A DNA stretch of 64,000 bases from Portulaca oleracea (GCA_029582165.1 CM055868.1:10305501-10369500); one strand, 5' to 3'. Positions 24,554-37,022 are shown, counted from the first letter of the stretch. Numbers and translations are program-made. The notes: generated from the letters alone by a model not told the origin.

Positions 24554-25777
24554 CTAGTCTTAAACCCGTGCGATGCACGGAGTATTCAAAATTAACAATA
24601 ACTATAATATAAATATGCATAGAAATATATAATATAATAAAGGAGTAAACACTATCTCAAAGATAAGGATAACATGTTAGTTGTTCCAACTATTAAGCAA
24701 TTGACATATCTTCTTTATTGAAGTGAAACAAAGAAATTTCCATTTAGTTTAAAAAAATGCTACACAAAACCCGTGTAATGTACCGAGGGGTAGAATAACA
24801 ATTGCAACTTGAGATGTTGTGTTTTGTTGAGCATCAATTTTAGGCCTATATGGCACATATGTTGCTAAGGTCTTATCATTATTCATGATAAACAACCACC
24901 TCTTATCCTTCATGCCTTTGAATAAGTATAACACATATATACTGATGGTATAAGTTGGTTGGTGTTTCCATTATAAAAGATGTGACTATAATTATCGTGC
25001 AACATATAAAGTAACAAACCAAAAATAAAGTTTTCTTAAAAAAATGAAACATGAACTATTGAGTAAATATTACGAAGTATATGTTAAAAGAACAAAAAGA
25101 AAGTCAAAAGCATAAAAATCAAAGTAAAAAAACAATAAAAAAAATATTATTATGATTCCAGAACATATTCTGCAGTTGAATAGAGATATGTACAGAGAAT
25201 TAAACTTAAATAACTACTCATCAATTTTCAAATCTGCATGACTAATAGTTGAGGGCGTAACATCCACAAACAACCACCCAGTGATAACAACAAGTTTTGT
25301 AGTTCAGAATGCAAAAAGTGTGACAAACTATCAGATTATGAGTAATTTGTGATGTTAATGTGATTGGTTGGAACCAGAATGAAAGGTACCTGTATAAATT
25401 AACGATTACAGTAGCAGTAAATAAAGGAGCCAATTTTGAATTATATTTGTGGATGTTTGTTAGGTTTGAAGAGTTTGAGTTATAATAAGGTACTTTCTGT
25501 CAGATGGGTAATCGTGGGATAGTTAGTTGCTACATATGTGGATGTTTTGAATTTTATGATAATATAAAAAACTGTGAATCTTGATAACAGAAAACGTTGG
25601 GGTTGGAGAATTTAAGTTGGGGTTGTAAACTCAATTTAAATTAATTTAATTGAATAATCAGATTTTCCTAAATAAAAAAAATCGAATTATCGAAGAGGTA
25701 ATTGTTGGATATCCCTAAATTCACTATCGTGGCTCTATTAAGTGGGACCCACTAAATTTACTATTATATATTATAGA
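24554..25777 (-). mobile_element. Non-autonomous Helitron, minus strand
   Basis: On the minus strand the 3' end is CCGTGCATCGCACGG (hairpin), then GTTTAAGA and CTAG at 24557-24554, followed by T. A candidate 5' end begins TCTATAATATATAATAG at 25777, preceded by A, matching the A|TC insertion rule. The interior (1.2 kb) is AT-rich without coding sequence. Pairing of these two ends is inferred; the 5' end could instead be at 26878. Confidence 0.6.
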
Positions 25778-26283
25778 TTATTATAGGCAACACCAAAATA
25801 ATTTAATTCAGAGTGCAAAACAGTCAAGGACTAGTGATACTTTCTATTTTTTTTTTAATTTTGAAATAAAATCTAAATTGAAATTAAAATTGAAAATAGT
25901 AAAAAAAAAATATAATTTTATACGTTATGATTGGCCAATTCCCCTACAGTCACTCCCGTGACTCTATTTTGCGGGACCCACAATGATTTCTATTATAATA
26001 TATATAGTTATGGAACAGTTGGAAACGTTATCAAAGTCCAAAGCCGTATGGGATTTGTAATAGTTTTTTTTTTAATTCTAAAATAAAATTAAATTTAAAA
26101 CAGTTATGGAACAGCTGTAATTAGTGTCAGAGTCCCAAGCAGCTTAGGTTTATAATAAAATTCGGTTGAAAATAAAATAAAAAATTATTAAAAATTTGGT
26201 CCTTTTTTTCTTAATTGTAATTGGTTGAAACTCCTTGAAACGCTCTCGTTGCAGTATTTGCTGGGTCCCACATAGATTGTCAT

Positions 26284-26289
<6 letters not shown>

Positions 26290-26334
<45 letters not shown>
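26290..26334 (+). repeat. (ATT)n microsatellite
   Basis: About 15 uninterrupted ATT units separate the two copies of the 550-bp tandem duplication. They give an artefactual poly-Asn frame on the minus strand. Confidence 0.95.
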
Positions 26335-26335
<1 letters not shown>

Positions 26336-26539
26336 GGCAACACCAAAATAATTTAATTCAGAGTCCAAAGCAGTCAAGGATTAGTGATACTTTTTTTTTT
26401 AAATTTTGAAATAAAAATCTGGGTTGAAATTAAAAAAAATTGAAAATAGTAAAAAGAATATAATTTTATACGTTATGAAAGGCCAATTCCCCTACAGTCA
26501 CTCCCGTGGCTCAATTTTGCGGGACCCACAATGATTTCT

Positions 26540-26540
<1 letters not shown>

Positions 26541-26585
<45 letters not shown>

Positions 26586-26592
26586 ATATATA
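26541..26592 (+). repeat. (TA)n microsatellite
   Basis: Nearly pure TA dinucleotides, interrupted once by TTTATA, inside unit 2 of the duplication. Unit 1 has only a short ATATATAT at the matching place. Confidence 0.93.
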
Positions 26593-27319
26593 TGGAACAG
26601 TTGGAAACGTTATCAAAGTCCAAAGCCGTATGGGATTTGTAATAGTTTTTTTTTAATTCTAAAATAAAATTAAATTTAAAACAGTTATGGAACAGCTGTA
26701 ATTGGTGTCAGAGTCCCAAGCAGCTTAGGTTTATAATAAAATCCGGTTGAAAATAAAATAAAAAATTATTAAAAATTGAGTCTTTTTTTTCTCAATTGTA
26801 ATTGGTTGAAACTCCTTGAAATGCTCTCGTTGCAGTATTTGCTGGGTCCCATATAGATTGTCATTATAAGTATATAGATTTAACTTTAAAAATAATATGA
26901 AGCAGGGCATTGATATTAAATTTAGTTATATTTAACTTTACAAATAATATAGAGCAGGCTACTGATATTAATTAAAATTTAATCATATATGGTGATTTCG
27001 TAATAGGTTAATGTCCTTGATTTTATTTAGTTATTTTTTGTGTTCCACAGATTTTATATATTACAATTAGTATTACTATATAATGTGTTTATTATTATTA
27101 GATTTGTACAACTAAGGTGAATGATAAAAAAATTTAAGGTCTATATTTGTTAAGAACTTATAGTTTAAAATATTCGATAGTAATCTCATTTATAATTCAT
27201 TCCCCCTTTTTCCTAATAAATAAAAATATTTTACTTATTATAAATAATCACAATGCTCGCAATCTTTTTTTTTATGTGTTGAGATAATCTTGATACTTTA
27301 TGTTTTGTTTATATTTTAA

Positions 27320-29673
27320 TCTATTAATATATAAAAGTAATATATTTGAATTTTGAAATCATGAGCTGTGAGTGAATTTAGGTCTTTCAAGCCAATGAGA
27401 ATGTAGAAAAATAAAAATAAGAAACCACTTTTCCCGCCCATAAAAAATACAATACAATTTTACCCAAAATCAAACTCTAAACCTTTGCAGTTATTATCCC
27501 TTAATTTTTGCAGTTATAACCACCTTCAATATATTATCCCTTGATTTTTGCAATTATATGTGTAACTTAGCTCATAACATTTTTTTAACTGCATTATTTT
27601 TTTGTGTGGTTTGATTTATAAGAATACTATGAATTGAAAATTCAATATTTAATTATTATTAATTATTAATTATTATATAGTGCTAACTTGGCTTATTTTA
27701 CTAACTATATTGTCTTTAATTATGATGTTTAGATTACAAGAATATTGATATCTCACGTTAATAGTCTTTATAACCATTTATTTATTAATTCCTCAATTAT
27801 CTGAACATGTTATATTTGATTTGGCTTCTTTTTAAATACTTTTTTATATTTCTTCTACGGAACTTCTACTAGAAAAATTAATTTGTTTAAATTCTAAGAA
27901 AAGGAATCTATCCTACCTATTAATATATAAAAGTAATATATTTGAATTTTGAAATCCTATGTTGAGAGTGAATTTAGGTTGTTGTAGCGGAGAGGATTGC
28001 AAAAAAATAAAATCGCACAGCTGCAATTCCAGCCAATGCAAATCCAATTAAAGATATTGTTAACCATATCCCTTGATTTTAGCAACATCAGCCCCATGAT
28101 TTTTTAACTACCCTAAAAATTGGATAGTAACAACCGACCATTATATTATCTCAACATATTGTAAAACTCTTATTAATATATGTCTCTAATACTAACCTAT
28201 CCTAAAAACCCTAAATCGAAACTTACCTATAAAAACACAATCTTTATACCATGTGCTGTTGGCAACTATCAATATGTTTCCTACTACAAATTCATTTTCT
28301 ATATCATCTATGCTCTACCATGTGAAAATGCATAATCCTCATTTTAATAAGGTTAGTATAAATTCTTCATGTATGTGTGTTGTACAATTGTTGCTTTGTT
28401 GAGTACCTTTGTTTTTTAACTCTTTGCATTATTGATGATAATCTACATGGATTACTAATGCTTCTTTATTCATTTAATATTGATGGATTTTAGTTTTGTA
28501 TTTTTTGATTTTTTTTATCGATTTTACAAAATAGGGATAGAAATGTGTTTTCAACAATATTGACAACCGTATGGAAGCAGCAACGATGGCATGGTGGTCA
28601 ACTAAAGATTGATAATGGGCGTCTAGGCTTTTTTGGTGCGGCAATTTCGGTTGATAAAATAATAGATGTGCATAATCTTTTTATACGTTCTAGAGTTTGT
28701 GCTCAATGTTTAGGTATGCTATGCTCGAATAATTGTTGGGTTACTTACAAGACAATGATAATTTTGAAGCCACAAGGAGAGATGTGTCATCAATGGAATT
28801 ATTTTATGTAATTATCATCAATTTATGTATTCATATCGTCGATTGCGATTTTGTATGTTACTATCTTAATTTTGTTGTAATGTTATCCAATTTAGTTGAA
28901 ATATTTATTGATTTTTGCTAGCTTGATTGCATAGTTTTGACATGGTTTTGCACTTGATGCAGAAGGTTGAGGGACTATGCGAAAGAAAATTATCTTTTGC
29001 TCTAACTACTTTACATTATTCCAAGTCAATAGCTTTGGTTATACCAAGTATTGTTTTTATGTATCAATTTTATAAATCATTGGTGGATATATAAACATAA
29101 ATTATAATTATTATTTACATGATTTTAAATTATATTATGTGTTTATATATTTAATAATAAATTATAAGAAAAAATAGACATAAATTATGTATATCAATGT
29201 TATAATTGTTCATATAAACACTTTACGAAATTTTAAGTCCTATAGACTATAATTTAACAATATTTGTTTGATGCTCGGGTATATTAAAGTTACATAAACA
29301 ATTATAACATTGATATACATATTTTATGTTTATATATAATAATTTGTTTATAATTTATTTTTTTCTTTATAGTTTATATGACTTTAAATTAACAATAATC
29401 ATTATATAATAATTTATGAAATTTATGTTTTTTCTTTATGTTTATATATAAAAATTTGTTTATAATTTAAAATTATAGTTTTTTCTTTATGTTTACAATA
29501 AATTATAAACATAATAAGTGTTTAAATGACTTTAAATTATAATAAATGTCTATCTTTTAATATGAACACTTTACGAAATTTATCACTACTATAGCTTTAA
29601 ATTATAATTGTATTTTTAATTATTGGACATTTACTTTTTAATACACCCGTGCATAGCACGTGTTTAAGACTAG
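27320..29673 (+). mobile_element. Helitron(s), plus strand, possibly two nested copies
   Basis: The 3' end is CCCGTGCATAGCACG (hairpin), then TGTTTAAGA and CTAG at 29670-29673, followed by T. Two near-identical 5' starts occur, at 27320 (A|TCTATTAATATATAAAAG) and 27911 (A|TCCTACC then TATTAATATATAAAAG). They share about 45 bp after the start, so a Helitron appears to have landed next to or in a relative. A short unknown open frame lies at 28545-28811. No Rep/helicase is seen, so the element is non-autonomous. Confidence 0.65.
28545..28811 (+). CDS. Unrecognised short frame inside the Helitron
   Basis: 88 codons with several Trp, Cys and His residues (for example RSRVCAQCLGMLCSNNCW); the first codon is GTG rather than ATG, so it may be part of an exon. 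I do not recognise a family. The composition (less AT-rich than its surroundings, Cys pairs CAQC and CSNNC) is unlike random intergenic sequence. It could be a captured gene fragment or the eroded part of a Helitron-encoded protein. Confidence 0.2.
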   Translation: MFSTILTTVWKQQRWHGGQLKIDNGRLGFFGAAISVDKIIDVHNLFIRSRVCAQCLGMLCSNNCWVTYKTMIILKPQGEMCHQWNYFM

Positions 29674-29825
29674 TTTTATATAATGCCTAAATAAATTAAG
29701 CAGTTATTAACTTAATTTTTTCGTATGAATTATATAGTCAAGAAAGATTTCTTTTTTCTTTCTATAATTATTAAAGAAAATATATAACAATATTATAGAT
29801 TTTTTTAATGGAAATTGTAATCTTT

Positions 29826-32775
29826 ACTATTGTAACAACCCGCCTTAAACCATTCTTATTTAAATCTCTTAATCGTATTAATTATCTAATTTATGCCTAA
29901 AATTTTCTTTTTCTTTTTAACCCAGTGTGTGTTTTGCAGGACTTGAACAATGCAACGATCATCCATGGTTCAGTTCAATTTTCTTTTTACAAGAAATCTC
30001 TACCGATAAAATTTTATGATGATTTCCGATCGTTTCTGAATTCTTTTACCGAGACCGATATTTCGGGTCCTCCTTTATCTGAATTATATTAGGATTATAA
30101 ATATGAGAAATTTCATGGAGGTGCATGAGTATATTTATTTGGGTTACCAATAGTATTTTTATGGTTTAATAAATTTAAGCAATTTAGGAAATAGGGGAGA
30201 CATGTATGTGTAAGGAGGAATAAAAATGACAATTTTTTTGAGGGTCCTATTGGGCCATTCAGCTGAGCCCAAGGAGAAGAGGAGGGAGAGTTGGGCTTCT
30301 TCCTTAATTAATACATGTATATATTAGGAAGGGGGGATTGGTTCTTTTCATTCACAAACTCCAAACACATCACTACACTAGCTCCCATTTCCCCTTGTGT
30401 CTTCCCATCTGCTGAGCACCTCCTGCCTGCCCGCCTGCCACCTGCTGTCCGGCCACCACCAGCCACTCCGGCGAGTTTTCCGGCCAAAATTCCGGCCATC
30501 ATCATCCTCATCATCTAATCCCTCTTATTCTTCCATTTCAAATGGTATAACACTCCTTTTCTCTTCCTCTCTCTTTCAAGATTAAATCAATGTTATACTC
30601 TAAGTTTCTTCTTGTTACTATTAGGTTTTCCAAAGGTAAATTCATAAATTTAAGGTCTTCAAGAGGAGTTTTCTAAGAGCTAAGAGAATCAAGGGAATTT
30701 TGGGTAAGTTGAGATGGATTCTTTGTTCTATTTGTTGAATTAGTGAAAGATATGTGAAAGTATGAGCATGCATGTGGTTTTTGATAATTAAACTCACTGT
30801 GGAAGGATGAAAAGTTGATTAAAGTTATATGCATGTGTGTAGATTAGACTTAGATTAAGTAAGATGATGTTTTTGAGTGATGCATGTTAAGGAATTTCAA
30901 GGGAAATGAATCTGGTTGCAATATGGAAATTCCAGCGAATATAAAGTATGAGTTTGACTAAATTTTTGGTATGATTAGGTGGCCTAATATGTTAGTTAAC
31001 TCCCGGTTTTTGAATTTCGTAATTCCGGTATGTATATTGTGAGTTTTTGCCAAAACCATGAAGGTGTGTAAATTAATACGTTTTCTGTCGTCAGTTTAAA
31101 GATTGCTGTTTTTGGAATGGTTATGGGTTAAGAGTTGAACATGAAAGTTTTAGAGGACATTCTGATCTTTCCAGAAAGGTATAGTATGCGTCCATACGAT
31201 ATCGGGAGAGAGAGATATGAGGTTTTTTCTGAAGGGCTGTAATCTGGGTTCGCCTCCTTAAGATGTTTTACTCAATTTGTGGTCAACATAAGACTTAAAG
31301 TTTGTTTTGTAAGCTTTTCGAATTGGGGTTTTAGGCCTTCATTGAACATCGGGAGTGAGATTTATGAGTCTCCGATTGTTGGTTGGTAATCTGAGTTGCC
31401 CCAGAAAATGTTATGTGACTACCCATCCTTATGGCCAAAAATCCGACTTGTTCCCATGATCAAATTAGTGGGTGGTCTGAATAAAAGTTGTAGTATGTGA
31501 ACCAAGCTTTCCAAAAAGTCCTCTTGTGTGAGATTTCGATAAGTGGAGTTCGAGATATGATTTTCCGAATAATTGAGGTTTAAATGGTTATATCTTTTGA
31601 GCGACTTGTAAAGACAACAGTATTTAACATCCTTAGCCATGTTTCTAGTCTTTATGGTCAACTTCAAAGTTGAGGTGTATGTTCTAAGTTTCCCGAAAGG
31701 TCCTTTTATGCCTTGGTCCGATATCCGAAGAATGTAATAGGACTTTAGGAGTACGCCTTAAGGAGCGAGTTCATTATTAATGTTTATAGGAAATTTCCCA
31801 AGTGATTACTTCATGGTTCTACCTAAGCTTAGATCCTAATTCATGATCTTTATCCTTTTTAAATTTCCTCAAGAGATCGTTGCACCACTGTTCAAGTCCC
31901 TGTTCGTGTCGGACGTGTTTCAAGTTTTCAGGTACGCAAATTGTCTAATCCTTCATTTTAACTCCAATATCTATTATTTATATTTCAAGTCATGACTAAT
32001 GATCTATGTTTCATGTTTTAAGTGGTCCCGTCCCATTTATTCTAGCTAGTCACGTGAAGTGCTAGCCCCATTTTTAGATGCTCCTGATCAGAGTGTCCTA
32101 ATGACCTGGCCAGTGTCGACTGTTTATCAGCCACCCAATCCAAACTTAGATCGGTTTGGGCATGCGCGTATGTGAAGTGCTTAGCACTGATCGTAAGGGA
32201 TACCACTCATTTATCTATCGCAAGATACATTTATCCTACTTATATATATATATATATATATTTATTCAACAATTTATTTCATTTCCCCTTTCCCGTTTTC
32301 GAAAAGTTTTGACGGGCCATCAAGAAAGTTTGTTGTGAAATGCATTTTACATATTAGAGGTTTGTGTACTGAGTGTTTCCCCCACTCATTTGCGAATGTT
32401 TTAATGTTTTGTTTTAGGCGGCCCGATCACTCAAGTCAAGCGAGATCAAGTGGAGTGTTTCTCCTAGTCAAGCAAAGGAGATAGCGATGCTCTTCGGAGT
32501 GGATTTCAATGGGTGATATGGAATCTAGGAACCAAGTATGGTAATTGATGTATAAGTGTATGAGTGTTTAGTTGTTATCCAACTTTCTGCTTGTATGGTG
32601 GTTTATGTAAATGCGAACTTGGAGTTGGAGTCGTCGTTGTTGTCCGGTTGTTGCCTTGTCCGTTGTTGGGACGGCGGTAATATCCCTAATCCTTAAGATT
32701 TCCGCTGCGCTAATCACGGGTTTGCGAGCGGTTAGTGAGTAACCCGAGATTGTGGATTTGGGGCGTTACAACTAT
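29826..32775. repeat. 5-bp target site duplication ACTAT around the solo LTR
   Basis: ACTAT directly abuts both the TG and CA ends of the 2,940-bp element. Seen directly; identity implies the insertion is not very old. Confidence 0.88.
29831..32770 (+). mobile_element. Solo LTR of a Ty3/gypsy-like retrotransposon, complete, with target duplication
   Basis: It starts TGTAACAACCCGCC at 29831 and ends GGGGCGTTACA at 32770 (2,940 bp), with TG...CA and inverted TGTAAC/GTTACA tips. The 5 bp before it (ACTAT, 29826-29830) equal the 5 bp after it (ACTAT, 32771-32775), so it is a complete insertion reduced by LTR-LTR recombination. There is no internal coding region. A TATA-like ATGTATATATTAGG at about 30314 followed by CATTCACAAACTCC suggests the retained promoter. 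LTRs this long are typical of Tekay/Del chromoviruses; that family label is inferred. Confidence 0.9.
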
Positions 32776-33475
32776 TTCTTAAATTTTACTTTAATCTATT
32801 TTTATATGCAAATCTTTACTATAATAATAGGAGAATCATTTTGACTCTTCTCTCTTTAATTGTAGGAATATTGACCATTTGCTTTTTTTTCTTTTCTTGA
32901 AAAGAAAAATTAACATCCCTCCTAATTTCTTTTTGTTTTAATAATGACCCCTCCCAATTTCCTAACCACACGCATAGCCTCCCCCTCCTTTCCCCTCCCT
33001 TCCCCTCCCAATATTGTTTCAATAATAAGAAATCAAAATAGAACTTTTCAAATTAAATTAAATTAAAATTGATAACACATATCAATCATGTAAAAACAAA
33101 TGATAATAAAAAATTGAGGGAGTAAAATTATATTATAGACAATAAATTATATAGATATTACAAATGTAAAAATATATTTTCATGTAACAATGATAATTAT
33201 AAATTAGGGATTAAAATTACATTATAGCAATTACCTATAATTTTAATTGAACGCATTTTTAAATAAACATACTTTTGTGAAAGTTTAATCTTATATTTTT
33301 TGAGAAAATAAATTAATAGAAACGTTGGTGAACATATAATATCGGAGATCGTCATAAGAAAAGAAAAATAAATAAATGAAATAAAGATAACATAATTCAA
33401 AATATTTCCTGTTTATTATGATATTTTGGTAGTACTATCATTTGAAAAACTAGATTTTGGAGCAATAGAGTGTAA
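32771..33475. repeat. AT-rich segment related to the interior of the neighbouring Helitron
   Basis: Words such as CTCTTTAATTGTAGGA, the phrase around ATTGACCATTTGC, and AAAATTATATTATAG recur in modified form at about 34090-34290 inside the 33476-35265 element. It is probably another truncated Helitron copy. No gene seen. Confidence 0.5.
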
Positions 33476-35265
33476 TCTATGTATATATAAAGTTGAACAA
33501 TTATTTAGCAATACTTCCAAATTGTCGTATGCTTTTAAATGAAATATGCTTATTATCTCCATTTTATAATTTCTATTACAAAAGGGGTGTTGATGTCTTT
33601 GCTTTAGGGTATATATTAGAATTGTTTTATTATACTTTGTTGGTCATTCATTGGCATTGTTACATTTTTGTCTTTCAATTTGGTAATTTTTTTTCCTTCT
33701 GTGTTATCGACCATGTGGTGTATTCATTTGATTATTGTAGTGTAATGCATTGATCTTCTTTACTTGTTATTTTGTTTTTTTTTTTAGCTAAAGCTATATT
33801 ATTCATGAACATATATGTTTTGTGTTCGTAAATACAAAAATGGGTGTCCTCTTTTCGTAAATACCAAGGTTCCGTTATTTTATGTTCGTCAAATATATGT
33901 TTTATATTGTAAGAGAGCTATCAATAATTTATCAATTGGTCATATATAGTAATTATAATTAATGGTTAAAGTTTCCCCATAAAGGTACAGTGTTTTTGGT
34001 TAATCAAATAGAAACAAGAAACTTAGGGAGTATATAATTTTTTTGAGCAAAAAAATAATCTACCATTAAAGATACCAAAATCGCTTTTACCCTTTCCTCT
34101 TTAATTGTAGGAGCTTTAACCTTTCTCTTTTCCTTCACAAAAAAAAAGTAACTATCTCCAAATTTCCACATGATGCTTATCCCCCAATACAGTCTCCAAC
34201 TTCTTCAATATTAATCAATTAAAATCCACAACATAATGACTTATTTAATTAAGGGTATTTGATCACTACATTCGAGAGAGTAAAATTATATAATAGGCTT
34301 CAGATTATGTTGGTATTAAAAACATAATTTTTTATAATGATATTTCTTTGAAAATAATGATAATTAAACATTAGGGGAGTAAAATATGTTATAAACATCA
34401 AATTATCTAATGGTTTTTCCTTATGTAAATTTTTTAATAAAGAAAGATATTATAATAGGTAACTTTATCAATACCAACATAATTACGTTGTATGAGGGAA
34501 TAAATTTCTCTTCTACATATTGTAATTATAACAATGTAAATGTCTACTAAATTTTCAAGTTATTTATATGATTTATTTTAATAAGAAATTAAAAACTAAC
34601 TAGATTATGTGTTTGATAGTAATCTTTTGGCATAAAAATGCTCCCTCTTTTTATCAACTATATTAACTTGATTATTATATAATAGTTCTTTCTAGCATCC
34701 AAAAAAACTATTTAATCCCTTATTTGAGTTATTTATGCACTAAAAAAAACATACTTCCTCCATCTAAAACTTTTAATCGCCATGAGATACATGCAACAAA
34801 TTGGTAAAAATTTTGACTATTATCCTCAATATGTACACAATAATATAATGTATGAAACTCACATTGACAATATTAGATTTGTGTAAGAGTATAATCTAAT
34901 AAAAATATAATCTTACTTTAGGACCTCACAGGAAAATCCCCGACGAAACTTTCCAAGTGTCACCAAGAAGTGATGATTGAATCGAAAGAAGTTGCTTACT
35001 CTTTAAGGGGTTTGATGTCATTTTTCTATTTAGTTAAGTCTTTCGCGTTACTCTTTAAGAGCTATGAACTTATGTTTTTATTGAAATTTTGTTTTATTTG
35101 ATCAAACAAGCTTCTCTTTAGTTAAGTATTTTGAACTTTATCTTGATGTATGATTATATTCATACCAAGAAATGCTTAGACATTTTTTAATTGATGGCGC
35201 ATACCATTTATATAACGCTCGGGTATTTATTTTTTTATTCGGGGCAACGCCCGGGTATTTGCTAG
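33476..35265 (+). mobile_element. Non-autonomous Helitron, plus strand
   Basis: The 5' end A|TCTATGTATATATAAAG starts at 33476. The 3' end has GGGGCAACGCCCGGG (stem GGGC/GCCC), then TATTTG and CTAG at 35262-35265, followed by T. It is 1.79 kb, AT-rich, with no Rep/helicase. Both termini fit the Helitron pattern, and their pairing is supported by orientation and proximity. Confidence 0.68.
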
Positions 35266-35323
35266 TATATGTATAATAGTAAATTAAAGCAAGACTAATG
35301 AGCAACTTTTTGTAAAGGGTTAA

Positions 35324-36094
35324 TTGTTTTGTAGTGCTGGGCTTAAGATTTATTTACAATGAGGTTCTTTCTTTACAATTTGGTGTAGCCATCAATCAAA
35401 CTCACATTTGACCAAAAAACATTTACAGTTTGGTGTTTTTTAGTAGAGCCCAACTTATGTGCATAGGTGTAATGATGGGAAATGAATATTTAACAATTAA
35501 AATTGCGTTTGCAGTTACCCTATTCGTTCAACTTGTTAACCTACTGTATTTTGAGTTAATCACATCATTGGTCTGAGTTAACAACAATGAACTTCACGTA
35601 CTCCTAACACATAGTTCCAACATAAGGTTTGTATACTGAAATTAGTAATTAATAAAGCTAAAACTACATAAGTTATGCTTTAGGGTTTATGAAGATATGC
35701 CATATGGATAATGATGCTAACATAAAGCACTCAACATGGACACCATGGACGGTTAACCCAGAATAAGTTCATGTTAACCTACTGTATTTTGGGTTAATCA
35801 CCTCATTTGTCTAGGTTAACCTACAATGGACAATTAACCCATAATAAGTTCATGTTAACCAAGTTATGTATGGGTTAACCACCTCATTGTGTTTGGGTTA
35901 ATCTGCATTGAAGCTCACCGACTACTTATGTTAAATACATCAGACATGTCACATCAACAGTAGGCCTACTTGGTTTTACCAAATTTTAATCAAAAATAAA
36001 TTCTTGGTCAAACCAAGTTGATTGATGACAACACCTAGTTGTAAAAAAAGCATCTCATTTTAAGCTCAATCTTAAGCCCAACACTAGAGAGCAA
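35324..36094. mobile_element. MITE with about 95-bp inverted ends and internal TTAACC repeats
   Basis: The left arm (AGTGCTGGGCTTAAGATT and CCATCAATCAAACTC, then TTTGACC) is mirrored by the right arm (AATCTTAAGCCCAACACT). The interior has a repeated phrase: TTAACCTACTGTATTTTG followed by GTTAATCAC appears near 35536 and 35778, and AATAAGTTCATGTTAACC appears near 35764 and 35840. No target duplication could be confirmed. Confidence 0.65.
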
Positions 36095-36236
36095 TTTTTA
36101 TTTTATTTGTGTATTACATGTTTGTACTATGTGTCATTGAGTCATTAATGATAATTTTTATTTTTCCTTTCTTTTGAAAGTTTTATGTGATGACGCATGT
36201 CAAAAGTTCCTATTAAGAAGATTTTGTTTTAATATA

Positions 36237-36265
36237 CTAGTCTTGTGATTCGTGCTATGCACGAG
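36237..36265 (-). mobile_element. Helitron-like 3' terminus, minus strand
   Basis: On the minus strand TCGTGCATAGCACGA (hairpin) is followed by ATCACAAGA and CTAG (36240-36237), then T. The 5' end was not found; the element probably extends rightwards and was overwritten by the copia insertion. Confidence 0.55.
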
Positions 36266-36462
36266 TTACTTTGCCTTATTTGTTATAATTTGGTCAGTGT
36301 CAATTGAGTATAGTTATTTGCTAAACATACATGGTTTTGTTTTTTTTAGACTTAGTATTATATTATGTTCTTACTTTTCTTATTGCCTTATGGTTTTTTT
36401 GGTTTGACACCCGTTTCAAATTGTGAATATCGAATGTACAATATGATTAACAAATTATAGAG

Positions 36463-36639
36463 TGTTATGGAATAATAGTGTGAATGTCCATACTCTTACT
36501 TTTCTTAATAATGAAGTATTCTTAGTGATGAAGAATTCTTGTATTATAAATACTTTTTCGATGGGTTTCATTTATTCCTTTCTCTCCTCTCAATTCCTCT
36601 ATCTCTATTCTCTCTCCACTTTTTCTTACATTTATACCA
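36463..36639 (+). mobile_element. Short 5' LTR of a Ty1/copia element
   Basis: It starts TGTTATGGAATAATAG and ends TTATACCA, 177 bp, with a TATAAATA box at 36543-36550. The next bases CGTTATCAGCACCGG match the leader/PBS phrase that follows the LTR in a common plant copia group. The gag frame lies downstream at 40103, in the same orientation. The left border relies on the TG start only. Confidence 0.6.
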
Positions 36640-37022
36640 CGTTATCAGCACCGGACTCACCTTCCTAATCTTGGGGACGAGTAACAAATTTTCTCAATTC
36701 ATTTATAATTATTTGTTTAGAAATATACGTGTGATTCTTACATATTAAGAACACCAAATTTCAAGTTGATTTTCTTTACCTTTTACTGCATATTCAAAGT
36801 GCTCCACCAATATAGGTTGATTATCTTCTTTGTTTATCAAAATTTAGAGAACATGATATGAACCTTGACTGAAGTAAATTTCTTTTAATCTGCCATTCAC
36901 CATGATGCACAAAGCTAAGTGACATGTTTTTGAAGTGCATGTGTTACTAATTTCATTTGACATGTTTTACATACTTTGAGATTCATGATTCATCAAAGTG
37001 ATATGTTTCATCACTACGATGT

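Larger units (their letters stand above)
25785..26878. repeat. Tandem duplication with 550-bp period made of Helitron 5'-end-like sequence
   Basis: TTATAGGCAACACCAAAATA starts both units (25781 and 26331), and the order of words is kept: GGCCAATTCCCCTACAGTCA, GGAACAGTTGGAAACG and TTGCAGTATTTGCTGGGTCC. Unit 1 ends with an (ATT)n run; unit 2 carries an inserted (TA)n run. Read on the minus strand, ATAATAGAAATCATTGTGGG resembles the 5' end of the neighbouring Helitron, so the units may be stacked Helitron ends. A further minus-strand TC start lies at 26878. Confidence 0.8.

Noticed and set aside
26150..26377. Poly-Asn frame
   Set aside because: Artefact of the (ATT)n microsatellite.
30308..30518. 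Ala/Pro- and Gly/Arg-rich frames in the solo LTR
   Set aside because: GC-rich leader of the LTR; overlapping frames on both strands indicate composition, not coding.
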